NCBI GenBank assembly: GCA_052169395.1
Contig: JBQNCN010000001.1
Span: 62,001-126,000, forward strand
From: Fimenecus sp052169395
GTDB lineage: Bacteria; Bacillota; Clostridia; Oscillospirales; Acutalibacteraceae
DNA length: 64,000 nucleotides
Direction of reading: 5' to 3'
The notes under the pieces were generated by a model. The model saw only the letters and a list, made by a program, of their open reading frames with translations, was not told where the DNA came from and made no database searches. How positions within the stretch are numbered: the first letter of the stretch is position 1; every line of letters begins with the position of its first letter. The position numbers and the translations under genes are program-made. Of the stretch, positions 16,935 to 25,016 are shown in pieces.

Positions 16935-17015
16935 TTAAAACTTAACGGACGCTTTGTATGCAGTATTTAAGTATAGAGGAATAGGCTCACCGTTTGTACT
17001 GTGATCTGCGTCCAT
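16935..17015 (-). CDS. Possible 26-codon leader ORF upstream of mgtE
   Basis: On the minus strand an ATG at 17015 opens 26 codons before TAA. The peptide begins MDADHSTNGEPIP and ends with a basic segment (YKASVKF). GATGGTGAT at matching distance is a fair Shine-Dalgarno site, like the GGTGAT before ligA. The ORF ends 45 bases before mgtE. Acidic and Pro-containing leader peptides control Mg2+ transporters in enterobacteria (MgtL); any similarity of mechanism here is inference. The ORF may also be fortuitous. Confidence 0.35.
   Translation of the reverse strand: MDADHSTNGEPIPLYLNTAYKASVKF
16947..17013 (-). promoter_or_regulatory. Structured mgtE leader element
   Basis: A GC-rich stem GGACGC (17013-17008) with GCGTCC (16952-16947) encloses a second stem CAGTA/TACTG (16997-17001 with 16961-16965). 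The loop contains TATTCC, complementary to GGAATA located downstream at 16930-16935, so a pseudoknot or a switch between two folds is possible. It is not a match to the M-box riboswitch as I remember its conserved blocks. The stem covers the first codons of the leader ORF. Confidence 0.4.
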
Positions 17016-17250
17016 TAAATCACCATCCCTAATAAAAAATATATGATAAACAATAATAAAAAATAACCGTATAAGATTTGGCTTTACACAGAATAAAATC
17101 AATATATTGAATAATATGTTTTTTATATTTTTAATATATTGATTTCACATTTTTTAATTTTGTATACATGTATGATAGCCTTATCTACCGTTTATTATTT
17201 ATATTATCTAATTGAATATGAGTTTTGTCAAGGTTAATTTCAAAAATGGA

Positions 17251-17279
17251 TTGACTTAAAAGATTTATAGTGTTAAACT
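17251..17279 (+). promoter_or_regulatory. Candidate promoter of the adhesin gene
   Basis: TTGACT (17251-17256) and TAAACT (17274-17279) with a 17-base spacer and TG before the -10. The leader would be about 158 bases. Confidence 0.5.
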
Positions 17280-17291
17280 TTTCACACTATA
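17266..17291. promoter_or_regulatory. Inverted repeat over the adhesin -10 region (operator candidate)
   Basis: TATAGTGT (17266-17273) and ACACTATA (17284-17291) form a perfect 8-base inverted repeat with a 10-base spacer. It covers the predicted -10 and start point, the position expected for a repressor site. Confidence 0.5.
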
Positions 17292-17405
17292 TTGTTAATA
17301 AGTATATAAATAACTAGTAATTTTATAGATTTTAATTATAAATAAATATATTATATGTTTTCATACTTTGCATTAAATTAAATAAATTTTAAATATAAAT
17401 AATTC

Positions 17406-17421
17406 ATCTATGGCCATAGAT
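17406..17421. promoter_or_regulatory. 16-bp palindrome before the adhesin SD site
   Basis: ATCTATGGCCATAGAT is a perfect palindrome ending a few bases before AAGGAG (17426-17431). It could be a protein site or a short hairpin limiting translation. Confidence 0.45.
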
Positions 17422-17443
17422 AAATAAGGAGAATAAATAGCTT

Positions 17444-20400
17444 ATGAAAAAGAATTCGGTATTGCAAAAGTTAACAGTGTTTTTTTTAGCGTTTATAATG
17501 TTTTTTGGAGTTGCTGTTCCGAATAATATTGTATTTGCAGATAACTCATATAAAAAACGAATTGATGTTACAATTAAAGATTTTAAGATAACTGATAAAG
17601 ATGGAAATGTTCCGTCTGAAGGTTATTCAACTGATTCTGTTTTTAAGCTTCAATATAAGTGGAATGTGAAAAATAGTAAAAATGAATTATATGAAGGGAA
17701 CTATTTCGAGTTGGATTTACCGGAACAATTTAATTTTTCACAAGAAAAATTAAATTGTAACCTTAAGATTTTAACACAAAATGAAAAAAACTTGGCCAAA
17801 GTTGATGTTATACCAAAAAAATATGGTGGTGGAAAAGTAAGGGTTAGTTTTACAGATTATATCAACAGTAAAAATGATATAAGTGGTATTTTATCGTTAA
17901 ATGCGAATTGGAATATAGATGTTTATCCTGTAGAAAAAGAAAAGATATATAAGATAAATTATGATTTATTCACAGAACAATTGACTATAAAACAAAAAAC
18001 AAAAATTGAAATAAATAACAATGATAAAAAAGTTGTAAGTAATTCAGATAAAATAAATAGTAGAGATGTTGAAAACAGTGTTGTTAAGTCATTTAAAAAG
18101 ATAGATAAATTTAAGAAGTTAACACAAAAAAAATCTTTAAAAAGAGGACCGTCATTTAATACGGGTGATCCTATGAAAAATGGTAAATTGACGGTATATG
18201 ATGATAGTCATAGGATTACAGATTTGTCAAATGGAGATGGTAATTCTTTAAATACATATAATCTTGCAACAATGACAAATACTTTATTTACTATCAAATA
18301 TGTGCCTTTTTATCATGTTGGAGAAGATGGAAATCATGAGTTTGGTAATCAGAAATTTGTTGTGGATATTCCGACATATGGTTTTAAACTTATAAATCCT
18401 GGAAGTGAAGGGGCACAGTTTAGTAAAATTACATTATTGGATAAAGATGGAAAAAACATTCCTTTAGATCCTATAAATCAAAATAATTATGATAAAGTAG
18501 TTAAAATTATTTATAATATAAATGATACTCTTTTCCCTTCTTTAGGAAGTGGAGCGGGTATGGTTTTTAATATTGCTTTTTCCAGAAAAAGTTTATCAGA
18601 AGCTGATTGTGAGAAATGGCTTAGTGAGGGAAAACTTGAAACAGGACTAAATGTTGTGGCATGTGAAGGTGAAGGTAATCTTCCTATTAACAGTACAGAT
18701 AATCCTTCTGAATATAAGTGGAGAATGGCACCTGAAAATTTTAATGATACAAAAACAACTATAACAGGCGATCATTATTTAAATGCCAGCAGTAATGCTA
18801 AAATAACTAATATTGGTTTAACAACTTTTTATGATAGAGAGCCAAAACAATTGGCTTTTGATGGAAATAAAGACTGGTATTATTATACACAAGGAACAAT
18901 TCACGATAATAATACGCCGCTTATGAAATTAAAGCAGATTAAGTTGTATGTACCTAAAATTGCAGGTTCTGAAAACAATTTTGTTTTGAATCAATTGAAA
19001 TATAGAAATAAACTCTATGATAACGATTTGACAAATCTTCTTAATATAAGTGAAATAAAAAATGATAATGATGGCAAGGGGAATTATTATTTATTGACTC
19101 CTAAAAAAGCAATATATAATAATGGCAGTGATTTCAAGTGGAATGATGCTGTTAAAAATGGTTTTTCTCCAATTTGGCAAGTACCTGATGGAGTTGATGA
19201 TTTAGGATCGGATGTTTTATATAAAGCAGAGTCGCCTGAGTTTACTTTTGAGATTCCTAACGGGGTTGACGGTAGTCAAGATATTGTAGTAACTGATAGT
19301 AATCAAGGAGTTAAAATAAAAACCTTTAAAAAAGAAATTGGGGACAATTATAATATTTCCGGTTTTAAAGATAACGGATATCAACTTAAAAAAAGCGGAA
19401 CTATAGGCTTCTATACAGCCAATGCCGTATCAGCCGATACAAATTATAGAGATGTTAAATTTGCACAAATCAGTAATGGTTGGCATGTTTTAAAGGATCA
19501 AAATGGAGATTGGACTGAGTATTTTCCTCAAAATCAGACGGGATCAACCGTTGAAACTTTTGAATTCCCAAAAGAAATTCAGCCAAAAGCATGGCATGCT
19601 TTTACGAGTACGTGGTCTAATAACATGTTTAAAGTAGACAAGATTGTCTATACAACAGAAGATGGAATAGAACATATAGAAATTATTAACGATTATGCAT
19701 ATCTTACTAACAATGGAAATCACTTTCCAAGAATCGATTTTAACACATCAGGCGGTAGGGTAACTAAAGTTAAGGTTTATTGGGAATCTTTGAATAATGA
19801 TATTTTTAATGCATCTACCTATGCTTCATATAATCCACATAGTGTAAATAAAAATTTATATAGTGCTTATAGTAATTTTGATTATTATGTAACACCTGAA
19901 GCTAAAGGTATTTTACAAGTTAAATATAATGCTCAATCAACAGATTCGAATGCAAATGCAAATGATAACTTTACATCCGAAGCGGAAAATGCGGTGAAAT
20001 CGCCGGTAAATGATGTAAGTGGAAATGCATATGATGATTTCTTTTGGATGACGGTAACTAAAAAGCCTTGCACATTGCTTGTTGCTGAAAGTACGGATGA
20101 ACGAAAAAAAGAAAATAAGATACTTTATCCAAATCAAGCGGAAAACGGATTATTTTTTGATACATGGATGCTTTTCCTTAATTATGGTAATGATAATAAA
20201 TATTCACCAATTGCAGAAAACCCAAAGATAGTTATGAATGTAGATACATTAAACTTGGAGGGTCTTAATAGTCAGGGAGAAAAAAATGGTCTTTTAACCG
20301 GAAGGTTTAAGGCTATGAAAGCTTTAAGCGGTTGGAAGATTACATATAAAACTGCTGATAATGCTACAAATACAGAAAGTGCTGAAAAAATATATAACAT

Positions 20401-23400
20401 TGGAGATATTGAAGATAATACAGATATAGACCTGGGTATTGATAGAAATGTGGAACACTTATCAAGTATTGTTTTATCATATGAAGGAACTTTCAATATC
20501 AAATCGTTTGTAGATGTTCAAACAGGGCGAGTAATGTTGTTTTCCAACATTGAATATGAAATGAGAAATACCGATTTCAAAGGAAATTCTCTGAAAATTC
20601 AAAAAGATAAAGGTATATCTTGGTATGGACCTAATTATTTTGTTATAAATCTTACCGGTAAATATTATAATGATAATTGTACTGATTCCAATCACATTCA
20701 TGATTCGAATAAAGGTCAAGTATTCGGTGGTAGAAGTTGGAACAATAATTATCTTCCGCAACGTTATGGATTATTGACACGTACATATATCGTTAACAAT
20801 AAGACGAATGACAATGTTATTGCTAATAGTGGAGATTCAACTATAAATTCTATTGTACAAACGGGAACGGCAACGCAGAAAGTAACATTTAGGACAAAAG
20901 CGCATGCTTATGCTATGCATTCAGATATGCCAAAACCGGGACAAATGCCTTATGGAATACCTGAATCAGCTTATGCTGAAATTACAGATGACCAGTTTTC
21001 AGCGGATTTGGATAAATGTAAATTTTTAGGATATGACAATGCTTCAGGCAATGTAAAAATTGAACAAATTACGGATGCTGATGGTAAAAGATGGATTAAG
21101 ATGTCTATTACCGAAGATGGCATAAAAGCTCTTAACCGTGAAATTAGACGAATAAGTAATGGATATTCTTACTACTATTATTATAATGATAGTAACCTGA
21201 AATTTATGGAAGATCCAATGGTTATAGCACTTAAAAGTTATAGACATACAAGTGTAACAAAACTGGGAAAAAATGAGCATTATCCTTATGGTATGGTTTA
21301 CTATAATATGAGTGATATTGAAAGTAAACTTGATGGTAGTAAGAAGGAATATTACAGTTATGCCAAGCTTGAAGGTGATTTATATAGTTTAACTGAAAAT
21401 GCGGCAACAGCATTAGGGGCAACAAAAGAGAAGAAACTTTTCGGAATAAATCTGAAAAATATTCAGGTTATTGTTTCTAAAAATTCTGCTGTAGGGTCAA
21501 GTATTTATCCTGGAAAATACGATGATATAGTTTATGGAGGTTCAGGAAGCGGTTTTTCTACACAAAAATTTTATCCGGATGAAAGAAATGACCTTCGTGG
21601 AGATTTCTTTGTACAAACATCTGATAGTAATGGTTTTAAAAATTATACTGCAGTTATTGAAATTCCTAAAAATGGAAAGAATGTACAATATACGGGTCAA
21701 TCTCAAACTTTAAAAAATGGATTTGACATGTATTTAAAAGGTAAAGTCAGTGTTTTGGGAGATACCAGGCAAGGAGGAAAGCAAGAGTTTTTATACAGTG
21801 TTGATGGAGGAATTAATTTCCTTCCGGCAGAAAATATAACTGATTGGTCAAAAGTAACTCATGTTAAAATTGATTTAGGAGAAATTCCTAAGGGGAATCA
21901 GATAAATATTAAATTACCTTTAAGAACCGATGAAAAGAATACAATAGATGAGCTTGAAGCGTATATCGGAGGGAAATTTGATGCAACTGATTATACAGAT
22001 AAAACAATAAGTGAGTATCTTCAACCGGTTAAATATTTATATGGGAATTTTAAAATTGCCGGTTCTGATGTTTGGTGGGATAAAAATGAAAATGGAATAT
22101 TTGATGATGGAGAGAAAAAAGCAAAAGGTGTTAAACTTGAACTTTATTCGCCTAACTATAATATAACGATTAATGATAAAATTATTCCTGCAAACACTTT
22201 AATTGATACTGCTATAACAAATGATAATGGAGAGTATGAATTAAAAAGTTATATGCTTGCTGAAGGTCAGCGGATAAAAGTTACCATGCCTAATGATGGA
22301 ACTAAGCTTACACTTAAAGCGAAAGATTCAGATATGCTTAAGCTTAAGAATTCTGATTTTGACAGAGTAAACTATAAAACGTCCCAATTACCTAAGTTAA
22401 TGAAAGACAAAATCTTTGATTCTATTGGATGTGGACTTATAACTCTTCCCAAGATAAAAACTGAGACAGTAAAACTTCATGTTGGGGATGAGTCTTTAGA
22501 CGCAGCGGCTAAAGCGATTGTAACAAGTGAACACCCTACTGAACAACCAAAATTAAATTATATAGAATTAAGTGGAGATATAGTAGATATTACTGATAGC
22601 GGTAAAGTAAAATCAAAGCTTACAGGTAAAGTTCAAGGTAAAGTTGTTACAACTAATACATTGGCAAGTAGTGAACAAGCCATTCCTGAAGATACAGTAA
22701 CGGCAAATTATGATGTTATTGTTTATGGAAATGTTATTTATCATAAGAATCATGTTGATGTTACAGGTGAAGCACCGGTAGATAATGGTGAATATTATAA
22801 ATCTGTTAAACCTGATGGGTCTGATGCAGGTACAGATGAATTGACCGTTTTAGATACGGGTACTATGAAAAGATTAGGCTATATCTTTAAGGGTTGGAAT
22901 ACACAATCAGATGGTAAAGGCATAATGTATTCCGTTGGTGATGTAATTAAGACCGGAAGTATTAATAAGGACCTGGAACTTTATGCAATTTGGTCTTTGA
23001 TGTGGACACCAATGGAACCGCCCACTCGAGACGTTAAGGTAAGTAAGGAATGGAAAGACGTATCAGGAAATGCGGTAACAGGCGCAGTAGATAAGATTGA
23101 AGTAGAGTTATACAAAGACGGAGCAGCGACAGGTCAAAAGCTTGAGCTTACGAAAGACAATAACTGGACAGCAAGCTTTGAAAAACTTCCTGTATCAGCC
23201 GTTTTAGGCGGAAAGGTATACAAGTATACGGTTAAGGAAGTAGGAGAAAGCGGCGCGGCCGTTCAGTTGAACGGAAAGTGGTTCGGCGTTTATTACGACG
23301 GCACAATGTCAGACGGCTTTAAGATTATCAATAAAGAGAAACTACCCTGGACACCAATGGAACCGCCCACTCGAGACGTTAAGGTAAGTAAGGAATGGAA

Positions 23401-23881
23401 AGACGTATCAGGAAATGCGGTAACAGGCGCAGTAGATAAGATTGAAGTAGAGTTATACAAAGACGGAGCAGCGACAGGTCAAAAGCTTGAGCTTACGAAA
23501 GACAATAACTGGACAGCAAGCTTTGAAAAACTTCCTGTATCAGCCGTTTTAGGCGGAAAGGTATACAAGTATACGGTTAAGGAAGTAGGAGAAAGCGGCG
23601 CGGCCGTTCAGTTGAACGGAAAGTGGTTCGGCGTTTATTACGACGGCACAATGTCAGACGGCTTTAAGATTATCAATAAAGAGAAACTACAAAAAACAGA
23701 AGGAGATAAAAAAACTTCTAATTCTCAAAAAAATCAACCAGACAAGACACAATATAATAGGAATAATTGTTTGCCAAAAACAGGTGGTGGAATAGATATT
23801 TCTGCATATGTTTGGTTAATGTTAGCCTCAGGAATTTTAGTATTTATTATTATTTACAAACGTAGAAAATATACTAATTAA
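17444..23881 (+). CDS. Large LPxTG cell-wall adhesin with Cna_B repeats
   Basis: A 2145-residue secreted surface protein. Order: signal peptide (1-33; KKNSVLQKLTVFFLAFIMFF... ending near VFADN), a long region of unrecognised beta-rich repeats with many Asn/Asp (about 35-1530), an SdrD_B/Cna_B-like segment with WWDKNENGIFDDGEKKAKGV (about 1540-1660), an InlB-type beta-grasp repeat with GYIFKGWNTQSDGKG (about 1763-1845), two identical 115-residue Cna_B units (1853-2082), and the sorting signal LPKTGG (about 2109) with a membrane segment and KRRKY tail. A sortase would join it to peptidoglycan; no sortase gene is in the window. The ligand is unknown. AAGGAG is 12 bases before the ATG, a slightly long spacing. 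Confidence 0.93.
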   Translation: MKKNSVLQKLTVFFLAFIMFFGVAVPNNIVFADNSYKKRIDVTIKDFKITDKDGNVPSEGYSTDSVFKLQYKWNVKNSKNELYEGNYFELDLPEQFNFSQEKLNCNLKILTQNEKNLAKVDVIPKKYGGGKVRVSFTDYINSKNDISGILSLNANWNIDVYPVEKEKIYKINYDLFTEQLTIKQKTKIEINNNDKKVVSNSDKINSRDVENSVVKSFKKIDKFKKLTQKKSLKRGPSFNTGDPMKNGKLTVYDDSHRITDLSNGDGNSLNTYNLATMTNTLFTIKYVPFYHVGEDGNHEFGNQKFVVDIPTYGFKLINPGSEGAQFSKITLLDKDGKNIPLDPINQNNYDKVVKIIYNINDTLFPSLGSGAGMVFNIAFSRKSLSEADCEKWLSEGKLETGLNVVACEGEGNLPINSTDNPSEYKWRMAPENFNDTKTTITGDHYLNASSNAKITNIGLTTFYDREPKQLAFDGNKDWYYYTQGTIHDNNTPLMKLKQIKLYVPKIAGSENNFVLNQLKYRNKLYDNDLTNLLNISEIKNDNDGKGNYYLLTPKKAIYNNGSDFKWNDAVKNGFSPIWQVPDGVDDLGSDVLYKAESPEFTFEIPNGVDGSQDIVVTDSNQGVKIKTFKKEIGDNYNISGFKDNGYQLKKSGTIGFYTANAVSADTNYRDVKFAQISNGWHVLKDQNGDWTEYFPQNQTGSTVETFEFPKEIQPKAWHAFTSTWSNNMFKVDKIVYTTEDGIEHIEIINDYAYLTNNGNHFPRIDFNTSGGRVTKVKVYWESLNNDIFNASTYASYNPHSVNKNLYSAYSNFDYYVTPEAKGILQVKYNAQSTDSNANANDNFTSEAENAVKSPVNDVSGNAYDDFFWMTVTKKPCTLLVAESTDERKKENKILYPNQAENGLFFDTWMLFLNYGNDNKYSPIAENPKIVMNVDTLNLEGLNSQGEKNGLLTGRFKAMKALSGWKITYKTADNATNTESAEKIYNIGDIEDNTDIDLGIDRNVEHLSSIVLSYEGTFNIKSFVDVQTGRVMLFSNIEYEMRNTDFKGNSLKIQKDKGISWYGPNYFVINLTGKYYNDNCTDSNHIHDSNKGQVFGGRSWNNNYLPQRYGLLTRTYIVNNKTNDNVIANSGDSTINSIVQTGTATQKVTFRTKAHAYAMHSDMPKPGQMPYGIPESAYAEITDDQFSADLDKCKFLGYDNASGNVKIEQITDADGKRWIKMSITEDGIKALNREIRRISNGYSYYYYYNDSNLKFMEDPMVIALKSYRHTSVTKLGKNEHYPYGMVYYNMSDIESKLDGSKKEYYSYAKLEGDLYSLTENAATALGATKEKKLFGINLKNIQVIVSKNSAVGSSIYPGKYDDIVYGGSGSGFSTQKFYPDERNDLRGDFFVQTSDSNGFKNYTAVIEIPKNGKNVQYTGQSQTLKNGFDMYLKGKVSVLGDTRQGGKQEFLYSVDGGINFLPAENITDWSKVTHVKIDLGEIPKGNQINIKLPLRTDEKNTIDELEAYIGGKFDATDYTDKTISEYLQPVKYLYGNFKIAGSDVWWDKNENGIFDDGEKKAKGVKLELYSPNYNITINDKIIPANTLIDTAITNDNGEYELKSYMLAEGQRIKVTMPNDGTKLTLKAKDSDMLKLKNSDFDRVNYKTSQLPKLMKDKIFDSIGCGLITLPKIKTETVKLHVGDESLDAAAKAIVTSEHPTEQPKLNYIELSGDIVDITDSGKVKSKLTGKVQGKVVTTNTLASSEQAIPEDTVTANYDVIVYGNVIYHKNHVDVTGEAPVDNGEYYKSVKPDGSDAGTDELTVLDTGTMKRLGYIFKGWNTQSDGKGIMYSVGDVIKTGSINKDLELYAIWSLMWTPMEPPTRDVKVSKEWKDVSGNAVTGAVDKIEVELYKDGAATGQKLELTKDNNWTASFEKLPVSAVLGGKVYKYTVKEVGESGAAVQLNGKWFGVYYDGTMSDGFKIINKEKLPWTPMEPPTRDVKVSKEWKDVSGNAVTGAVDKIEVELYKDGAATGQKLELTKDNNWTASFEKLPVSAVLGGKVYKYTVKEVGESGAAVQLNGKWFGVYYDGTMSDGFKIINKEKLQKTEGDKKTSNSQKNQPDKTQYNRNNCLPKTGGGIDISAYVWLMLASGILVFIIIYKRRKYTN
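23003..23347 (+). repeat. Cna_B-coding direct repeat, copy 1
   Basis: First of two tandem 345-base units. Its first 343 bases are identical by eye to copy 2. It codes for WTPMEPPTRDVKVSKEW and a Cna_B beta sandwich. Hand count gives about 45% G+C in the 343 bases, against about one third in a sampled stretch elsewhere in this gene, and codons such as GAC, GGC, GCG and AAG are frequent. Confidence 0.95.
23348..23690 (+). repeat. Cna_B-coding direct repeat, copy 2
   Basis: Second unit, in frame and directly adjoining copy 1; it runs to the QKTEGDKK linker before the cell-wall anchor. Identity to copy 1 implies recent duplication or gene conversion. Confidence 0.95.
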
Positions 23882-23925
23882 TATATTGTAATTCAAACAA
23901 TATACAAAAAGGTGAGCTGTTATAT

Positions 23926-23964
23926 AAAAGGGTATGTATTGTATAATTACAGGCATACCCTTTA
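23926..23964 (+). terminator. Terminator-like hairpin after the adhesin gene
   Basis: AAAGGGTATG (23927-23936) pairs with CATACCCTTT (23954-23963) around a 17-base loop. The T run after it is short and broken, so termination may be partial. Confidence 0.6.
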
Positions 23965-24106
23965 TATATGAGAAAATGTTAAAAAATAAATGTTATTAAA
24001 TATGGTTGTTTTTTATTTATATTTTGAATTTTTGTTTAAATTTTTGCTTAATAAATTGATAATGTTTTACAATATTACAATTTTTTTTACTTTTTTTAAT
24101 TTGGTA

Positions 24107-24135
24107 TTGATTTTTTTTTTATGTTATGCTAATAT
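24107..24135 (+). promoter_or_regulatory. Promoter of secG
   Basis: TTGATT (24107-24112) and TAATAT (24130-24135) are 17 bases apart in an otherwise T-rich stretch, about 43 bases upstream of secG. Confidence 0.65.
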
Positions 24136-24177
24136 AGCAAAACACGCTGTGAAATGCAGTATGTTTGGAGGTAAAAG

Positions 24178-24429
24178 ATGTCTGCACTTGAGGTAGTACT
24201 TGGGATATTATTGATAATATCATCTATTATTATTGTTGTTTCAGTGCTTATGCAAGAGAGCAAGCAAACGGGACTTTCAGGAGCAATTGCAGGTGGTGCC
24301 GATACTTTTTTTGGTAAAAATAAAGGTAGAACTATAGAAGCAAAATTGGCAAAGTTTACAAGATATTTTGGTATTTGGTTTTTATTACTTTGCTTAGCAA
24401 CTGTTTTAGTACTTGTTTTTGTTAAATAA
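24178..24429 (+). CDS. secG: Preprotein translocase subunit SecG
   Basis: An 83-residue membrane protein that supports the SecYEG channel. It has two membrane segments (about 4-24 and 61-82) and the family core SVLMQESKQTGLSGAIAGGADTFFGKNKGR between them. GGAGG lies seven bases before the ATG. A small hairpin (24430-24448, stem ATTTGCG/CGCAAAT) without a T run separates it from tRNA-Lys, so read-through into the tRNA gene and processing are likely. The usual downstream partner rnr is absent here. Confidence 0.95.
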   Translation: MSALEVVLGILLIISSIIIVVSVLMQESKQTGLSGAIAGGADTFFGKNKGRTIEAKLAKFTRYFGIWFLLLCLATVLVLVFVK

Positions 24430-24450
24430 ATTTGCGTTTTTCGCAAATAT

Positions 24451-24526
24451 GATCCATTAGCTCAGTTGGCAGAGCACTTGACTTTTAATCAAGGTGTCCG
24501 GAGTTCGAATCTCCGATGGATCACCA
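24451..24526 (+). tRNA. tRNA-Lys (anticodon TTT)
   Basis: A 76-base cloverleaf with encoded CCA: acceptor arms GATCCAT/ATGGATC, D arm GCTC/GAGC, anticodon arm CTTGA/TCAAG around CTTTTAA, and T arm CGGAG/CTCCG around TTCGAAT. Anticodon TTT reads lysine AAA and AAG. It follows secG by 21 bases and is closed by its own terminator. Confidence 0.98.
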
Positions 24527-24531
24527 ATTTT

Positions 24532-24566
24532 AAACCTTAATGTATATTATACATTAAGGTTTTTTT
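24532..24566 (+). terminator. Terminator after tRNA-Lys
   Basis: AAACCTTAATGTAT pairs with ATACATTAAGGTTT and a T run follows, six bases after the tRNA CCA. Confidence 0.9.
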
Positions 24567-24621
24567 ATATATAAAAATATATATGGTTAATTTTGAATTA
24601 TTTTTATACTTGATTTTAATT

Positions 24622-24630
24622 TGGTATTAT
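24622..24630 (+). promoter_or_regulatory. Extended -10 promoter of the YgbA/ABC/ECF operon
   Basis: TGGTATTAT is an extended -10 element; the -35 region is only weakly matched. Transcription would start near 24637. The 15 bases TTTAATTTGGTATTA are shared with the promoter at 13779-13792. Confidence 0.55.
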
Positions 24631-24632
24631 GT

Positions 24633-24648
24633 TAACTTATATAAGTTA
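24633..24648. promoter_or_regulatory. Palindrome over the predicted operon start site
   Basis: TAACTTATATAAGTTA is a perfect 16-base palindrome beginning three bases after the -10 and covering the predicted start of transcription. An operator for a repressor, perhaps an iron or heme regulator, is likely from position; the protein is unknown. Confidence 0.5.
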
Positions 24649-24689
24649 TTTTTGACTAATTATTATAAGTTTATATTAAGGATAATGAG

Positions 24690-25016
24690 TTGACGAAACA
24701 AAAAGAGATTGAAATTGTAAAGATTATGATTCAAAAATATTGCAATAAAAAACATAGAACAAAAACAGGATTTTTATGTGATGATTGTGAGAATTTGTTT
24801 GATTATGTTAAATTAAGACGCTCAAAGTGTATATTTGGAGACGACAAGCCTTTTTGTTCAAGTTGTAATATTCATTGTTATAAATTGGAGAAGAGACAAC
24901 AGATAAAAGAAGTCATGAAATATTCAGGACCTCGTTTAATTTTTTCTCACCCGATTCTTGTATTTAAGCATTTAACAGAAACAATAAAATTTAAAAAAAG
25001 GATTAAAAATGATTGA
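24690..25016 (+). CDS. YgbA-like protein (nitrous oxide-stimulated promoter family)
   Basis: A 108-residue cytoplasmic protein. Residues about 46-90 (RSKCIFGDDKPFCSSC, IHCYKLEKRQQIKEVM, GPRLIFSHPIL) match the conserved core of E. coli YgbA, whose gene is induced by nitric oxide under NsrR control. Six cysteines, two of them in a CDDC pair at about 30-33 and three in KPFCSSCNIHCY, could bind a metal or Fe-S centre; this is inference. The TTG start at 24690 is set by AAGGA seven bases upstream. Its end overlaps the next gene by eight bases, so it belongs to the transporter operon, an unexpected position for this family. Confidence 0.85.
   Translation: MTKQKEIEIVKIMIQKYCNKKHRTKTGFLCDDCENLFDYVKLRRSKCIFGDDKPFCSSCNIHCYKLEKRQQIKEVMKYSGPRLIFSHPILVFKHLTETIKFKKRIKND

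Larger units (their letters stand above)
16890..17443. other. 554-base divergent spacer between mgtE and the adhesin gene
   Basis: The first 130 bases next to mgtE hold a short ORF and a GC-richer stem (separate entries). The rest is very AT-rich and contains a promoter with an overlapping inverted repeat and a small palindrome for the adhesin gene. Nothing else coding was seen. Confidence 0.6.

Noticed and set aside
23990..24196. 68-codon open frame before secG
   Set aside because: Runs through T-rich spacer and the secG promoter and start; no SD site and Phe/Leu-only composition.
24430..24448. Terminator between secG and tRNA-Lys
   Set aside because: The hairpin is clear but no T run follows; processing or read-through is more likely.
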